64,000 nt of DNA, from assembly GCF_963675165.1 (NCBI RefSeq), contig NC_087378.1, positions 2,887,525-2,951,524 of the forward strand, read 5' to 3'. Below are positions 51,901 to 62,962 of the stretch, one piece after another (positions within the stretch are counted from its first letter, which is position 1; each line of letters starts with the position of its first letter). Source of the stretch: Halichondria panicea (lineage: Eukaryota; Porifera; Demospongiae; Suberitida; Halichondriidae). The notes beneath the pieces are model-generated. The model had not been told where the DNA came from. It was given only the letters and a program-made list of their open reading frames with translations, and made no database searches. A program made the translations under genes and the position numbers.

Positions 51901-54900
51901 TGAGATATATTGTGGTAATGAATTTGCTACTAATCCACCAAAATTAGTACCCTAAAAACAGAGAATAATCTGAAAACGCTAAATTACTACCCGTCTATAA
52001 TAGTAACATAAGGTATTTCTTTTACTATAATAATTATAGTATTGTGCTTTTTGTATAGTGGGCACTAGATTGCAAGAAGGTGTAACTTCGTTTTTAGTAG
52101 TTTGTGCATTACGTTTTCCATAGAATGGCTGCCCCAGAGTGCCTCCCTCTGATTCTGGAACCAGAATCAAAGTTTTATGCTGACCCTGTTCTGGTCCTAG
52201 ATTTTCAGTCACTCTACCCGTCAATGGTCATAGCATACAACTACTGTTACTCTACGTGTCTGGGTAGAGTCCAAAACATAGCACAGTGAGTTTATTAACT
52301 GGTAAAAATTGCAGAGGTGCGTGCGTTAGACGTAATTTTTCAATTCATAGATTTGGAGATTTTACCTTTGGAGCTACTTCTTTGAATATACCCAACCATG
52401 AGCTCAAGGTTTGTCCTGTGTGATCAGGTTTTATGTCTTGAAGTAAATGCCTGTTTCTATATTCACAGAAACTGAAAGACAGTGTTCACATATCCCCTAA
52501 CGGTGTTGCGTTTGTCAAGAGTAACGTTCGCCATGGCATCATGCCTAGGTATGTAATTGTTTGTATGCACTTGTGAAGGTCTTTGTGTGATTCTTTTGCT
52601 CTTGTGCTGATGATTGTGCTGTGTAACATGTAGGATGCTGAAAGATATTCTGGGCACAAGAATTATGGTGAAAAGCTCAATGAAGCAACACAGAACAAAC
52701 AGGGCAAGTATCCATTAACATTAATTTTAGCTGTACAGTGTATAGCATCTACTGTGATGATCATTTGTACTCAATCTTTCTTCTTAACCTACAGGCTCTC
52801 AATAGAATGCTTGATGCGAGGCAGATGGGTCTCAAACTGATTACCAATGTGACATACGGCTACACAGCTGCCAATTTTTCTGGACGAATGCCGTGTGTGG
52901 AGATAGCAGACAGTATCGTAAGGAAGGGTAGGGAGACTCTAGAGAGAGCCATAAAACTGGTCCACGCCACACCACAATGGGGGGGAAGAGTGGTGTACGG
53001 GGACACTGACAGCTTGTTCATCCTGCTCAAGGGAGCGAGCAAAGAGGAAGCATTTCGTATAGGCAGGGAGATCACTGATAGAGTAACCGCTGATAACCCA
53101 CCACCTGTGAAGCTCAAGTTTGAAAAGGTGTGTGTTTCTAACTTTAGATTTACATGTATGTATTCAACAAAAGTGAAAGTGTCTGGATGTGGCCAATCAC
53201 ATGTACATGTAAGGTTTTGGTTGCTTGGGTTTGGAACGAATAAGGTATCTATCTGTACAAGTGTATATTAGTAGTCAAACAGCAATGTTTTGGTTCTTAC
53301 ACGCTAGCACAGTTTTCTGAACACATGGCATGCCTGTTGAATGCACTGTCATTCCAGCTCTGAAAGTGCGTGTGACTCTCATAGCTTTGACTGCTGTTAG
53401 TACCACAACTTTCTGGTAGCCCAATAAATGCTGACTTCAAAGTATAGTGGTATCCTGTCCGTCTGACCACTACCGGTGTTATTGAGAACCCATGTTTGCC
53501 CGGATGTACTTCACTGCGAAGAATTGCCGTACATGCCGCCCTAAATGCCGCACGATCATTCCAGCTCTGAAAGTGCGTGTGACTCTCATAGCTTTGACTA
53601 CTATACATTGCTGGTAGCCCAATAAATGCTGACTTCAAAGTATAGTGGTAGCCTGTCCGTCTAACCACTACCGGTGTTATTGAGAACCCATGTTTGCCCA
53701 AATGTACGAAGAATTGCCCTACATGCCTCTCTTCCCCCCTGCAATTGTTTCAGGTGTACATACCATGTATCCTACAAACCAAGAAGAGATATGTTGGCTA
53801 CATGTACGAGAGTTTAGACCAATCAGAACCAGTTTTTGACGCCAAGGGGATTGAGACTGTGAGGAGAGATGGTTGTCCAGCAGTTGCCAAGGTGAGCGTT
53901 AAGTGTGTCTAGTTAGGATATGTGGCGCTCTCTACTATACAGCGAAATAGAATCCTTGTTGCAATGCCTGAGGTAGTTTGCTTAGTTAGCCAAACTAACA
54001 TTACAATTCACACAAACTGTACACACATGTATATTGGCCCATGCATGCATGTTTTACTCCACCCACAGGTACTGGAAAAGAGCCTGCATCTTTTGTTCAC
54101 TACTCGCAATGTGTCTCTTGTGAAGAATTACGTACAACGACAGTGTGGGAAGGTGTTGGATGGACGTGGTAATCTCCAGGAGTACATGTTTGCCAAGGAG
54201 TACAGGGGCAAGGAGTATTACCGACCTGGAGCATGTGTTCCTGCGCTGGAGCTCACCAAGTATGTTGCATTACATACATAATTATGTTCATTAAGTGTGT
54301 GAACCAGCCCAACAATAGCACTCATATGTACATGTATGAACAGTATACTAATATGTATGTTAGTATACTGTTACTAGTTCTGATCCTTATAGGGAACCCT
54401 GAAGCGTTAACAAGATGTTATAATTATGTACGATACATGCATTGTACGGTACATGCAATTTTGCATAATGGTCATCGTTTGGACTGGCTACTCAGAATCT
54501 TAATTAATGGTGTACTGCGGTTTTTGTGTGTTTAAACATTATATGGAAATTGCATAACTACTGTAATAATCTTATTTGTAGAAAAAACCAGTTTTGGTTT
54601 TGTACATTTGACCTGCAAAGAAGATGTGAAATCATTCCATATCTTTCACAACTACTAGAGCACTGAGTGCTTTGGTGAGCATGGAAGCCAGTAGCTCGAT
54701 CCCAGGCCGCACTGAAGATGGGCCTGGTATTGACTGTTTGCCCATGCGCCACCTATCCCCAGAAACTGGGGAATTTGAATAACATCGTATAATTATACTT
54801 AGTAAAACAATGACATCACAACGAACAGAAGTGGATTGAAGGAAATACCTACACTTAGCCTGCTATGTTAACAAAAGACTCACAGCCTGCAACAGTGTGG

Positions 54901-57900
54901 ATGACAATCGTCTGAACGGAGTGAAGGCTGACAATAGCCTATATATGGACAGGCCACACCCATCTGATAACCTTGGTGAAATTTAGAAGGAAATAGCTGC
55001 TGCAACCAAACCTATACAGCTCTGTCTCTAGCTAGCTATATAGCTCTGTGTATGACTTTGAATTTGTATGTATGTTTTATTCAGGATATTTTTCTGGTAA
55101 AATGTCAGTTCAATGGGAAACTTTACGAGTAAATCGTTCATTTTGCGCATGCGCAAGCAGTCAGTAGCAGGCCTCCTTTCTAAAGCCTTGTGAAGGAGGC
55201 TAGGAAGCCAGCTGACAGCAACTAACAGGAGCAATAACACTTAGAGGCATGCTGAACTTTTACTGTCAGATCAGTGTGCGCATATGGCGCATTGAGAGCG
55301 GCATTTTAGTGGTCTATGAGACATGCACTGGGACTAGGATCCACAACTGAGTCAGCAATTAAAGAAACCTGGAATAATTATTCCCATGAAAACATGGTTC
55401 GCTGTATTGCGCATGTATAATGTGAAGTGCTTCAAATCAAATCCGTGTGAGCTATATAGCCAACGTGAAAGTTCAAGCAGGTTTTGTTTACTTTTATTCA
55501 ACAAAGCCTTTATGTCAAAATCTATCGCAGTTAAAATACTTTTCCATACTGTAAACGCAGCGCGTTGGCATCTAGGTGAGCATACAAACAAACACACTGA
55601 CCAGCCAGCTACTATAATCTGCGCCCGCCTACACGCCTCAGGTTAATTATCCTCTATTGCAAGATTACTCTCGTTCGCATACTTGTTAATACCCGCAAAA
55701 TAATTATGTTATACATGTATGTATCTTGGGTAATGCATATAATATTATAGATGATTAATTTTGTCATAATAAATTGACGGATGATGTAATGCCTTCCTGC
55801 CACATATTTTTGATGTCTATAGTATTTAAACGCAGTACGTAGTTGTTTGTTCCACTCTCAGTGTAACTTTTTACAATGAAATCATCAGGAGCTTTTTGCT
55901 TTATTTTCTTTATCTTCTTCGTTGCTGTATATGGAGGTAAGAAAACATTGCTCTTTCTCTATGGATCACGTTTGTAGACCGTGCTAGTGTTAGGTTGATC
56001 AATATGTTGGTCTTTCCCCATTATAACATTAACTGGGTGTTCTGTTTCAATGTAGTTCGTGTCCCACGACTGCAAAGGAGCATCAAGATCTCAGAGGAGG
56101 AAGGCAGTGTGACGTACTACGATGTCCTTCGAGGGAGGGACGGTCTGCCTGGTATGAGTGGGGAGAAAGGAGAGCATGGAGGAAAAGGGGTGGTTGGTCC
56201 ACCTGGTTCTCGTGGTCCAATCAGCGGTGGAGTGGTCTACACTCGTTGGGGCAAGAGCTCTTGTCCTAACACTCCAGGAACTGACCTGCTTTATGCTGGT
56301 AGGGCTGGAGGGACTTTTCACAGTCATGAAGGAGGTGGAGCCAATTATCTCTGTATGCCAGAAGACCCCGAATATGACTCATCTCTTCGGTATCGGCCTG
56401 ATACCCAAAATGTTGCACAAGTTTGTGGAGCCGAGTATGAGAGTCCTCTACAGGGAAGTCATGACCACAATGTTCCTTGTGCTGTCTGCTTTGTCCGTAG
56501 CCGAGAGGTTGTTCTAATGATCCCAGCTAAAGCGTCTTGTCCTCCATCTTGGACTCGAGAGTACTATGGTTATCTTATGACTGAATACAGAGGAATTTCT
56601 AGCAATATTCGAGGTCGTACCATGTTCGAGTGTGTTGACAAGGACCAAGACTCAATTCCTGGAAGCGCTGTAAACACAAATGGCGTTCTTTTCTATCACA
56701 CTGAAGCATCATGCAATGGTTTGCCCTGCCCTCCATACAATGAGCGCCAAGAGCTGAACTGCGTTGTGTGCACTACATAGGACATTTTTTATATAAAGAC
56801 TTGTAGATCAGGGTGGATATTAATTAAATTTTGTAAACTATCTCCTAACTATTCTGCCTATGCTTGTGTTTGGTATGGTGAAGTAGAGCATGCATCATTA
56901 AAAAAAAATAATAATAAAAGGTAAAGAAATAATTATATGGAAGTTGACTTCTTACGTTTAATACTAGATTACACATCATTCTCCCTATTCATAAATGTAC
57001 GTGGCTCATAAATAATATTTACCTCCTCCACTCTGAAATGTCGTTGCCACATGCGATGTTTTTCTTCAATTTTGTTGCCGTATATTACCGGGTTTCGAAT
57101 ACATAGTTAATCGTTTGCAAATGACACAAATGTCAGACCTATTGCATTACTAACTATTGCGAATTGCATGCGCATGCTCACTCTTTGCCTGTCTTCCGTT
57201 TGCGAACTGTGCGAAAAGTTATCGAAAGAGCCTCACATTCGAAACCCGATATACGATAACCCTATTTAATTTTTTTAATGCAGGCAAGGGTTGCTAGTTG
57301 ACAAGAGATCTGAACCCCGGCAGTCAGAGAGAGTGCCGTATGTGATTGTGTACGGGTCCCCTGGTCAGCCCCTCATTCAGCTAGTGCGTAAACCAGAAGA
57401 GCTCCTTGCTAACCCAGGTCTGAGGCTAAACAGTGTGTACTACATAACCAAACAAATACTGCCAGCAATGGACAGAACTTTCTCTCTCCTTGGAGTCAAT
57501 GTGAGGCAGTGGTAAGTCATTGTAGTGTTTAGATCATGCTTGTCGCAAATAGTGCAATCCCATTGGTCACAGTTAGGTGTCTAGAAATTAAACCTAGGTT
57601 CAGAGTACCATGATTGGCTATCTAGCGCATGCATTGTATCTAGCTCACACAATGTTTAAAGTTTAGCCTCAGAGAACAGTTGTTGGGCTGTTAGTATGTG
57701 TGTGAGATTCCATGTGGTGGTTCAGAATAGCACTCTCGCTGCGCTCGGGATATTTTCAGTTTCAAAATCCCACGGATTCCTCCGAAACAGTGTATGTATA
57801 ATTATCAAAACTAATAGTGCAAGGTGGCCAGGTGTTGATTCTGCTCTAGCTCACATTATGATCTTAACAATGATTTTGGTACTTCCAATACAGTGTACGT

Positions 57901-60080
57901 TAGGAGTTGAATGCTGGGTGCCCATCAGTTGCTTGTGCATTCTAGTCTTGACATGCGTTTTAGGTAGCCTCGTCCCCAGGCTTTACTTTTTCTTGTTCTT
58001 GTCTAGCTCTCAATATTAAATGAGCTAGAGATGATAGGAGGCAGTAAAAAAGGAAATGATGGATGTGAAAGAAAAAGTAAAGCCTGGTATGTGAAGTCGC
58101 GTGATCCACATACATTTTTATGAACGTGGGCATATGTAGCCCACAATCGTGACGTGGGTATTCTCCCACACATTAAGACATAGCTAGAACATCTACCAAA
58201 GTAAGGCCAGGAGCAGAGACCACTGAACCAGCGTGCCCAAGTCCGATAGGTAGTAGATGATAATGATGATTAAGCTATTATCACAATCTAGTACTAGTAG
58301 GTATAGCTAGTTTGTATATCACATTGAACTGCTTACCAATTCCAAGTGTATGGCCATATATGCATGTCCACCAGTACTGCACAAAGTGTATTAGTCATAG
58401 ATCAGGTGGGCAGTCCAATATCTCAACGTCTACCTGCCCACACTCAATTTCACCCTTCTACCACTCGTCTACTGTCACGCGACTTTGCATACTAGGCTCT
58501 CCTTTTTCTTAACTTTACCTTTTTTATTCCTCCAATTAATACGATTGTGACAAAGATGTGACAAAGAACAGAGAGCCTGGAGCCTGGGACCGAGGCTACG
58601 TTTTAGGGTCATTTAGGATTTAGCTGTGTATATACCGTATAGCGGGTATATTTCGAGGGTATAAATGCTCGTGGTTTTCGCTGATCAAGTATCTACCGCA
58701 AACATTTATACCCACGATCGCGTGCATGCATGCTGCAGGCTGCTGCGAAAGTTTATACCCTCGAAGTATATCCGCTGTACGGTAGTCGTACTCTCTCTAA
58801 CTGTTTATGCAGGTATGACGATATGCCCCGAGTAATCAGAGCTCCTACCACATACAGTTCAAATAGAGCACAAGGCACTCTGGGTCAGTATTTTGCCACA
58901 ATGCATTGTCCAGTGTGTCACCAGCTGACAGTTGAAGGAGTAGTGTGTGCTCAATGCAGAACAGACTCCCAAAAGGTTGCCATTGTCGTGGGTGTTAGGG
59001 TACTTGGTGCTGAAAAGATACACTGTGACCTGTTAAATGTAGGTTGGTCTTTCATTTATGACTATACAATTGCAATGCACATGAATTTCGCGCTCACCAA
59101 ACCCTTAGTATGAGCTGAGCTAGCCTCGATTCCAGGCCGCTTGAACAAGGCGGCCTGGTATACCTTGTATGCGCATGCGTGTACATTACCCCAAAAAGGG
59201 GGTAATCCGTGTATTTGTGGATACTGTCAGTAAAATAAACCGTATACTATTTGTATTCTGATTTTACAGTCTGTTACATAGAAGTATTGTGCAAAGATGA
59301 CTGAGTTCTTACGCCCTTTATTGTATCAAGCCAAGTCTCTACTTAACGACACCCTACACTGTAAGGCTACAGATGTTATAGGAAAGGCATGATGTGTTCC
59401 TGTGGGTCCCCTGATGAGGCTGTGGTAATATAGACCAGGCAAGTGTTCTGCTACTAAATCTTGCCTTTATGTTCGACAAGAAGTCATTGCTGAAGATAAA
59501 GAAGCTAATGATTACTCCTGAAAGCTTTTAATTAATAAGCTTTAACTCGACACTCAGGAAGTTATTCACTCAAGATCTACTGATGTATTAAAGAGTCCAC
59601 CACTCTTCCTAGCTGGCAGCTCTAGCTGTCTGGGAGGCTTTCTTAAACTGTCTCTTTGATAAACAGAGCTAGAAGAAGCAACACTGCTGCAGCATAATTA
59701 TTCTACTTTGATTAGTGTCTCTGAAAGCTGCCATTGTGGTCACATTGCCATACGTATTATTCCCTTTTGTAACTTTGTCCGTTTTTTTACAATTTGTATG
59801 ATGAAATTGTTGTCAATTATTTCGCGCATGCGCATACAAGGTATACCAGGCCGCCTTGTTCAAGCGGCCTGGAATCGAGGCTAGAGCTGAGCCTACCACT
59901 TATCTAATCTACTGTGTGTTGTTTTTATACATGCAGCTATGCCAGAGTTGTGTTGGAAGTCAAGACAGTGATTACTATACCAAGTGTACGTCATTTGACT
60001 GTCCAATACTTTACAGACGAACTAGAGCCCAACAAGAGCTGCCTTCTTCTGAAACATTTACAGACTCCATGGTTTTATAA
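39995..60080 (+). CDS. REV3L: DNA polymerase zeta catalytic subunit
   Basis: Twenty-six exons keep phase from 39995-40407 to 59937-60080, about 2571 residues (human about 3130). The protein extends mismatched primers in translesion synthesis. Exons 1-3 hold the N-terminal domain (FGATSSGQKTCLHIHG, NTSFQPHEAHIP). Exon 9 (45911-49019) is a single 1,036-codon disordered region. Exon 11 carries the REV7-binding motif ILTPVKQPPS. An exonuclease-like domain without the acidic catalytic set follows. Next are polymerase motif A DFQSLYPS (about 2055), motif B (LDARQMGLKLITNVTYGY) and motif C YGDTDS (about 2220). C-terminal CPVC/CAQC zinc and CQSC/C-DCP iron-sulphur Cys motifs end the protein. The start is uncertain: ATGs at 39995 and 40034 both add residues before the conserved FSxRIV. 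Intron 20 (52704-52794) uses a GC donor. Confidence 0.93.
43502..44050 (-). repeat. Dispersed repeat F, copy 5 (reverse, full length)
   Basis: This reverse-oriented copy of about 549 bp best defines the ends of the family. In its own orientation it runs from ATTATGCCTCGGTGCGCATG to CAGCACCTGCGGTGCTTTCA. Confidence 0.75.
44740..45308. mobile_element. TAGCCTCGA-ended element with 9-bp target duplication
   Basis: The ends TAGCCTCGAGACCAGGCCG and CGGCCTGGATTCGAGGCTA are inverted, and each end also folds on itself (CCAGGCCG-ATTAAAA-CGGCCTGG type hairpin). The 9-bp repeat GGTGTATGA flanks it on both sides (44731-44739, 45309-45317). The inside (569 bp) has no credible transposase. MULE-like by duplication length. 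Confidence 0.8.
45379..45615. mobile_element. CCGTATAG-type MITE, subfamily C
   Basis: It is 237 bp with ends TACCGTATAGCTCGAAATTT and inverted TTTGCGCTAGCTATACGGTA. The inner words (TTCGAGGCATTTATATTTCG) differ from subfamilies A and B. It is located in REV3L intron 8. Confidence 0.75.
51757..52008. mobile_element. Inverted-repeat element D
   Basis: The left part GGGGTACTAATTTTAGCGAA faces CCAAAATTAGTACCCTAAAA on the right, followed by GCTAAATTACTACCCGTCTA. A half copy in the other orientation is at 28335-28437. It lies in REV3L intron 16. Confidence 0.6.
53345..53705. repeat. 207-bp tandem duplication, open on the minus strand
   Basis: Two direct copies start near 53350 and 53557, with about 160 bases nearly identical in each. 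On the minus strand both copies are in one open frame of about 134 codons, with the peptide words GFSITPVVVRRTGYHYT and SYESHTHFQSWND occurring twice. No start site, promoter or known family was recognised. It lies in REV3L intron 21. Confidence 0.75.
54690..54770. repeat. Single end related to the TAGCCTCGA-ended elements
   Basis: TAGCTCGATCCCAGGCCG, a second CCTGG word and a following GCCCATGCGCC correspond to the left end of the elements at 44740 and 59121. A matching right end was not found, so it may be a truncated copy. Confidence 0.45.
55876..56780 (+). CDS. Short-chain collagen C4-like (spongin-type) protein, nested in REV3L
   Basis: Two exons in phase, 55876-55936 and 56056-56780, give 261 residues. 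Exon 1 is a signal peptide (MKSSGAFCFIFFIFFVAVYG). A short collagenous stretch of about ten uninterrupted Gly-X-Y triplets runs from GRDGLPG to GPPGSRGP. It is followed by a large C-terminal non-collagenous domain with about ten cysteines, beginning GGVVYTRWGKSSCPN and ending NCVVCTT. This is the layout of the sponge short-chain collagen C4 family, related to the collagen IV NC1 module, which makes spongin or basal matrix. The gene lies inside REV3L intron 23 on the same strand. A poly(A) signal AATAAA is at 56913. Confidence 0.85.
57085..57262. mobile_element. Inverted-repeat element E, copy 2
   Basis: The ends are TACCGGGTTTCGAATAC and TTCGAAACCCGATATACGAT, with a GCATGCGCATGCTCACTCT centre as in copy 1. 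It lies just upstream of the acceptor of REV3L exon 24 (57284). Confidence 0.6.
58633..58784. mobile_element. CCGTATAG-type MITE, subfamily B, copy 2
   Basis: It is 152 bp with ends TACCGTATAGCGGGTATATT and AGTATATCCGCTGTACGGTA. It lies 28 bp upstream of the acceptor of REV3L exon 25. Confidence 0.8.
59121..59883. mobile_element. 763-bp TAGCCTCGA-ended element with perfect 9-bp target duplication
   Basis: The ends TAGCCTCGATTCCAGGCCGC and inverted GCGGCCTGGAATCGAGGCTA match over about 60 bases, including CAAGGTATACC and GCGCATGCG words. The repeat GAGCTGAGC flanks it exactly (59112-59120 and 59884-59892). The interior has no convincing transposase. It was inserted in the last REV3L intron. 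Confidence 0.9.
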
Positions 60081-60244
60081 ACAAGCTTTCTTTTTTTTTG
60101 TTTTCATCACCACCCAACCAAAATCACATTGTCATTAGCTACTTTTCATTAATTATGTAAAAAGTTACGTGCATGTATTATTGTTGTATATACACATGTC
60201 ATAGTACAGTCATAATTGTAATAATGTGTAAAAAATAACATCAG

Positions 60245-62720
60245 CTAAATCCTTGAGGTTCCACATTCACAGCAGAATTTTGCTTGGGGCACTGGAAACT
60301 TTGAGCCACATTCGTAGCAAAACTTGGACATGACCATGCCATGAGCATTGAGAGGTGTTCTCCTATGACTAGCACTACCAATGCTTGAACCACTGCTTCC
60401 TCTATCTCCATTAGTTAGGTTGCCCATGTGGTGATGTTGTGAATCAAAAGAGTGTTCTTGGCTCCTACATAAAAAGTTGCATTTATAATGTTAAGACATC
60501 AAGCGCTTAATTAAACTGAACACCGAATTGAAGGGACTGTATGACTTTAATTTAAAGTCATACAGTCCCTTCAATTCGGTGTTATTTTTATTACACGGTA
60601 GCCTTCAGGCATAATTTGGTACGGGGTCGTCGTGATATACAACTCGTTAATCTGGCCACCCTTGCCCTTGGACAGTGAGTGGCTGCATTTCAGTAAATAG
60701 CCGCGAGTTGTGCAGTAAACATTATAGCTAGCAATCCGTGCAAACCCAAATGGCCAGTAGGCCTTTGTCAAATATTCCGGAATAATTTTTTGAATAATCT
60801 TTTTTACAATGGCACTGTGTAATGATAATTATTCATTGAGTTGCACATGTGCAGTAGCTCAGAACACGCCCACATTTTACATGGCATGATTGTTAGTCCA
60901 ATAATGTTGAAACCACATTTTTTGTGCTAAAGTTTAAGATTCGCACACTATGTGTTTTATACCAAGGACCAAATCATACGTCATGGCTACACGATCGTAT
61001 AATAATAACACGGAGGGGACTAGCTGTATGACTTTTATTACACCCTTGAATTAAACCTTGACAACATGATTAATTACGTGGTCCCAATATACAAGCTTCA
61101 ATCACGTATTGTTGTTTTACCCTTTAACTTTGAGCTTCTGGTTGAGAGAGGATAACTGGTTTCCTCTAGATCTGATTTCTTCACCGCTAGGTGGAGAAAC
61201 TGCGTCCAAAGAAACCAAACGTGAGTGTTTGGCGCCATTTGTTAGTGTCCTACTGTTACTTGTGGGACGATAAGGTAGGTCATGCTCATCAGAATCAGAC
61301 GAATATCCTCGAGACTTTCCACTACTATTTGAGCTGGGATTATTCCTTGGTATATGATGTGGGTGAAACTGTCTCTTCGTTGTTGTGTTGGTTCTACTAT
61401 GGTTTTCTTCTTTGGTTTGAGTGTTCCTCCTACCGAGTGATGTGTCCCGTACAACACGGTTTCGTGATGATCCAGAATTTGGGTATTCAGGTGGGTGGGG
61501 TGCATCGTTGTTTACATAAATGGGAATTCCAGTGGGTGGTTTCGACGATATCGTTTTTCTGTTCATACCTGGTCTTGCAGCTGTGCACACAAACAAAAGT
61601 TCCCTATCCTCACATACTATTATACTATTACATACACATGCACACACTAGTACTGTAAGGTGAAGCTTTAGTACCAAGATAATAGTGTATTATCTTATTT
61701 GGGGTGCAGAACAGCAAAGCATGTGGAATGTTAGTACCAGGTATCAGTATGTTACCTCGTCCCAAAGGTTTGCCGGGAGAAGACTCTTGGTCAAGACTGT
61801 AGGTTGCACTGAAGTTTGTGTTTCTAGCAACGAGACTCGCCCCTGGTGGATTAGTCAAGCCTGTGTCTTCTCTGGTCGAAGATTTCTTTCGAACGGAAGG
61901 AGGCTTGTACTGCGATAATGTACCGTGCATGATCATTATAATAATGGGATAAATACTCACCTCTAACCTTTTACTCAGTTTGGCCTGAGCCTTGGAGCTG
62001 GGTTTCCTGTCAAGTCTACTCTTTTGTTCTTTACAAAAAGGCATGTGTCTCTCTGCTGCTGACTCCTGGAACCTTCTATCACAGTGCGGGCACTGGACAT
62101 AATCAGGATCAGGGGCAGAGGGTCGATGAGGGGGCAACGGGGCACCTGTACAGAATAATTACAATTGTGTTACTGTGACCCACAGACGTTAAAGTACATG
62201 ATATTAAAGATTCAGACAACAACTAACCAGTTTTGATGGCCTCAGTCACAATTCTTGCTGATCTCATTGACTCCACAAGAGACTCGTGTTTCTTCCTCCA
62301 GTCTTTCTTCGTCTGCTTAGGTGTGGGAGCTCGACCATGGGTGGCCAAAAACACTTGTAAGTCAGCACACTGCCTCTGTTTAGAACTGTCAAACGTTTTC
62401 CTATTCGTTGAAGATTTCTTGGAACAGATACGCTGATGTCTAGCCTGCAAAGATACCCAGAATAGTTATTTAAATAAGAGATAGGTTACAGCTTGCAAAA
62501 CTTACCAGAACATCAGGATTGAATGTCCGACCACAAAGATTGCAAGATTCAAATCCAGCAGGATGCTGGACTGCATCTGCTGTATGTGCAAACAAAACAA
62601 AACATAATAACATTCTCTAGCTCTCTAGCTGGAGAGATCAAATCTACTAGATCTAAGAAACTACTCTGTACAACTCTGTACTTTATACTCACCAGGAATC
62701 TCATCAATTGGATAGGCCAT
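60245..62720 (-). CDS. ZC2HC1-family zinc-finger protein (FAM164)
   Basis: Seven exons in phase: 62720-62693, 62579-62506, 62444-62228, 62145-61961, 61909-61756, 61580-61121, 60464-60245, giving 445 residues. Two C2HC fingers are visible: [20 protein letters not shown] (exons 2-3) and [20 protein letters not shown] (exon 4). Between them lie KRKTFDSS-like [11 protein letters not shown] and WRKKHESL, then YKPPSVRKK, as in vertebrate ZC2HC1A. A long Ser/Asn-rich region leads to a C-terminal zinc ribbon [12 protein letters not shown] and [11 protein letters not shown]. The molecular role of the family is poorly known. Exon 2 has a CAGCAG acceptor that could add or drop one Ala. It is convergent with REV3L (164 bp between stops). 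Confidence 0.9.
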
Positions 62721-62962
62721 TAATGTTGATTGGGCTGGGATCAATCGAGATTTGACGTTAGTTGATATTGATGTTTAGTCAGTGGTGATGGTGTGTCTAC
62801 AAAAAATGCCATGTGGATGTTGCTATGGAGTTTGTCACTGTGGATACGAACTTTGAACTCTATAGATTTGACTTCCTATTCCGCGATCCGTACCGTACGT
62901 ACGTACATGGCATGCTAAAATTTTGAGAGCTAGCTATATAGCTCTAGTACAGTACAGTGACG
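62721..62962. promoter_or_regulatory. Divergent promoter region, ZC2HC1-like / coiled-coil gene
   Basis: The divergent start codons are 242 bp apart. A short palindromic run GTACGTACGTAC lies near 62894-62905. No core promoter element was clear. Confidence 0.4.

Noticed and set aside
59112..59892. Coding gene in the last REV3L intron
   Set aside because: The stretch is a transposon delimited by inverted ends and a 9-bp duplication. Its interior frames are short.
61191..61658. Long plus-strand open frame of 155 codons
   Set aside because: It is antisense to exon 6 of the ZC2HC1-like gene, whose frame fits both neighbours in phase.
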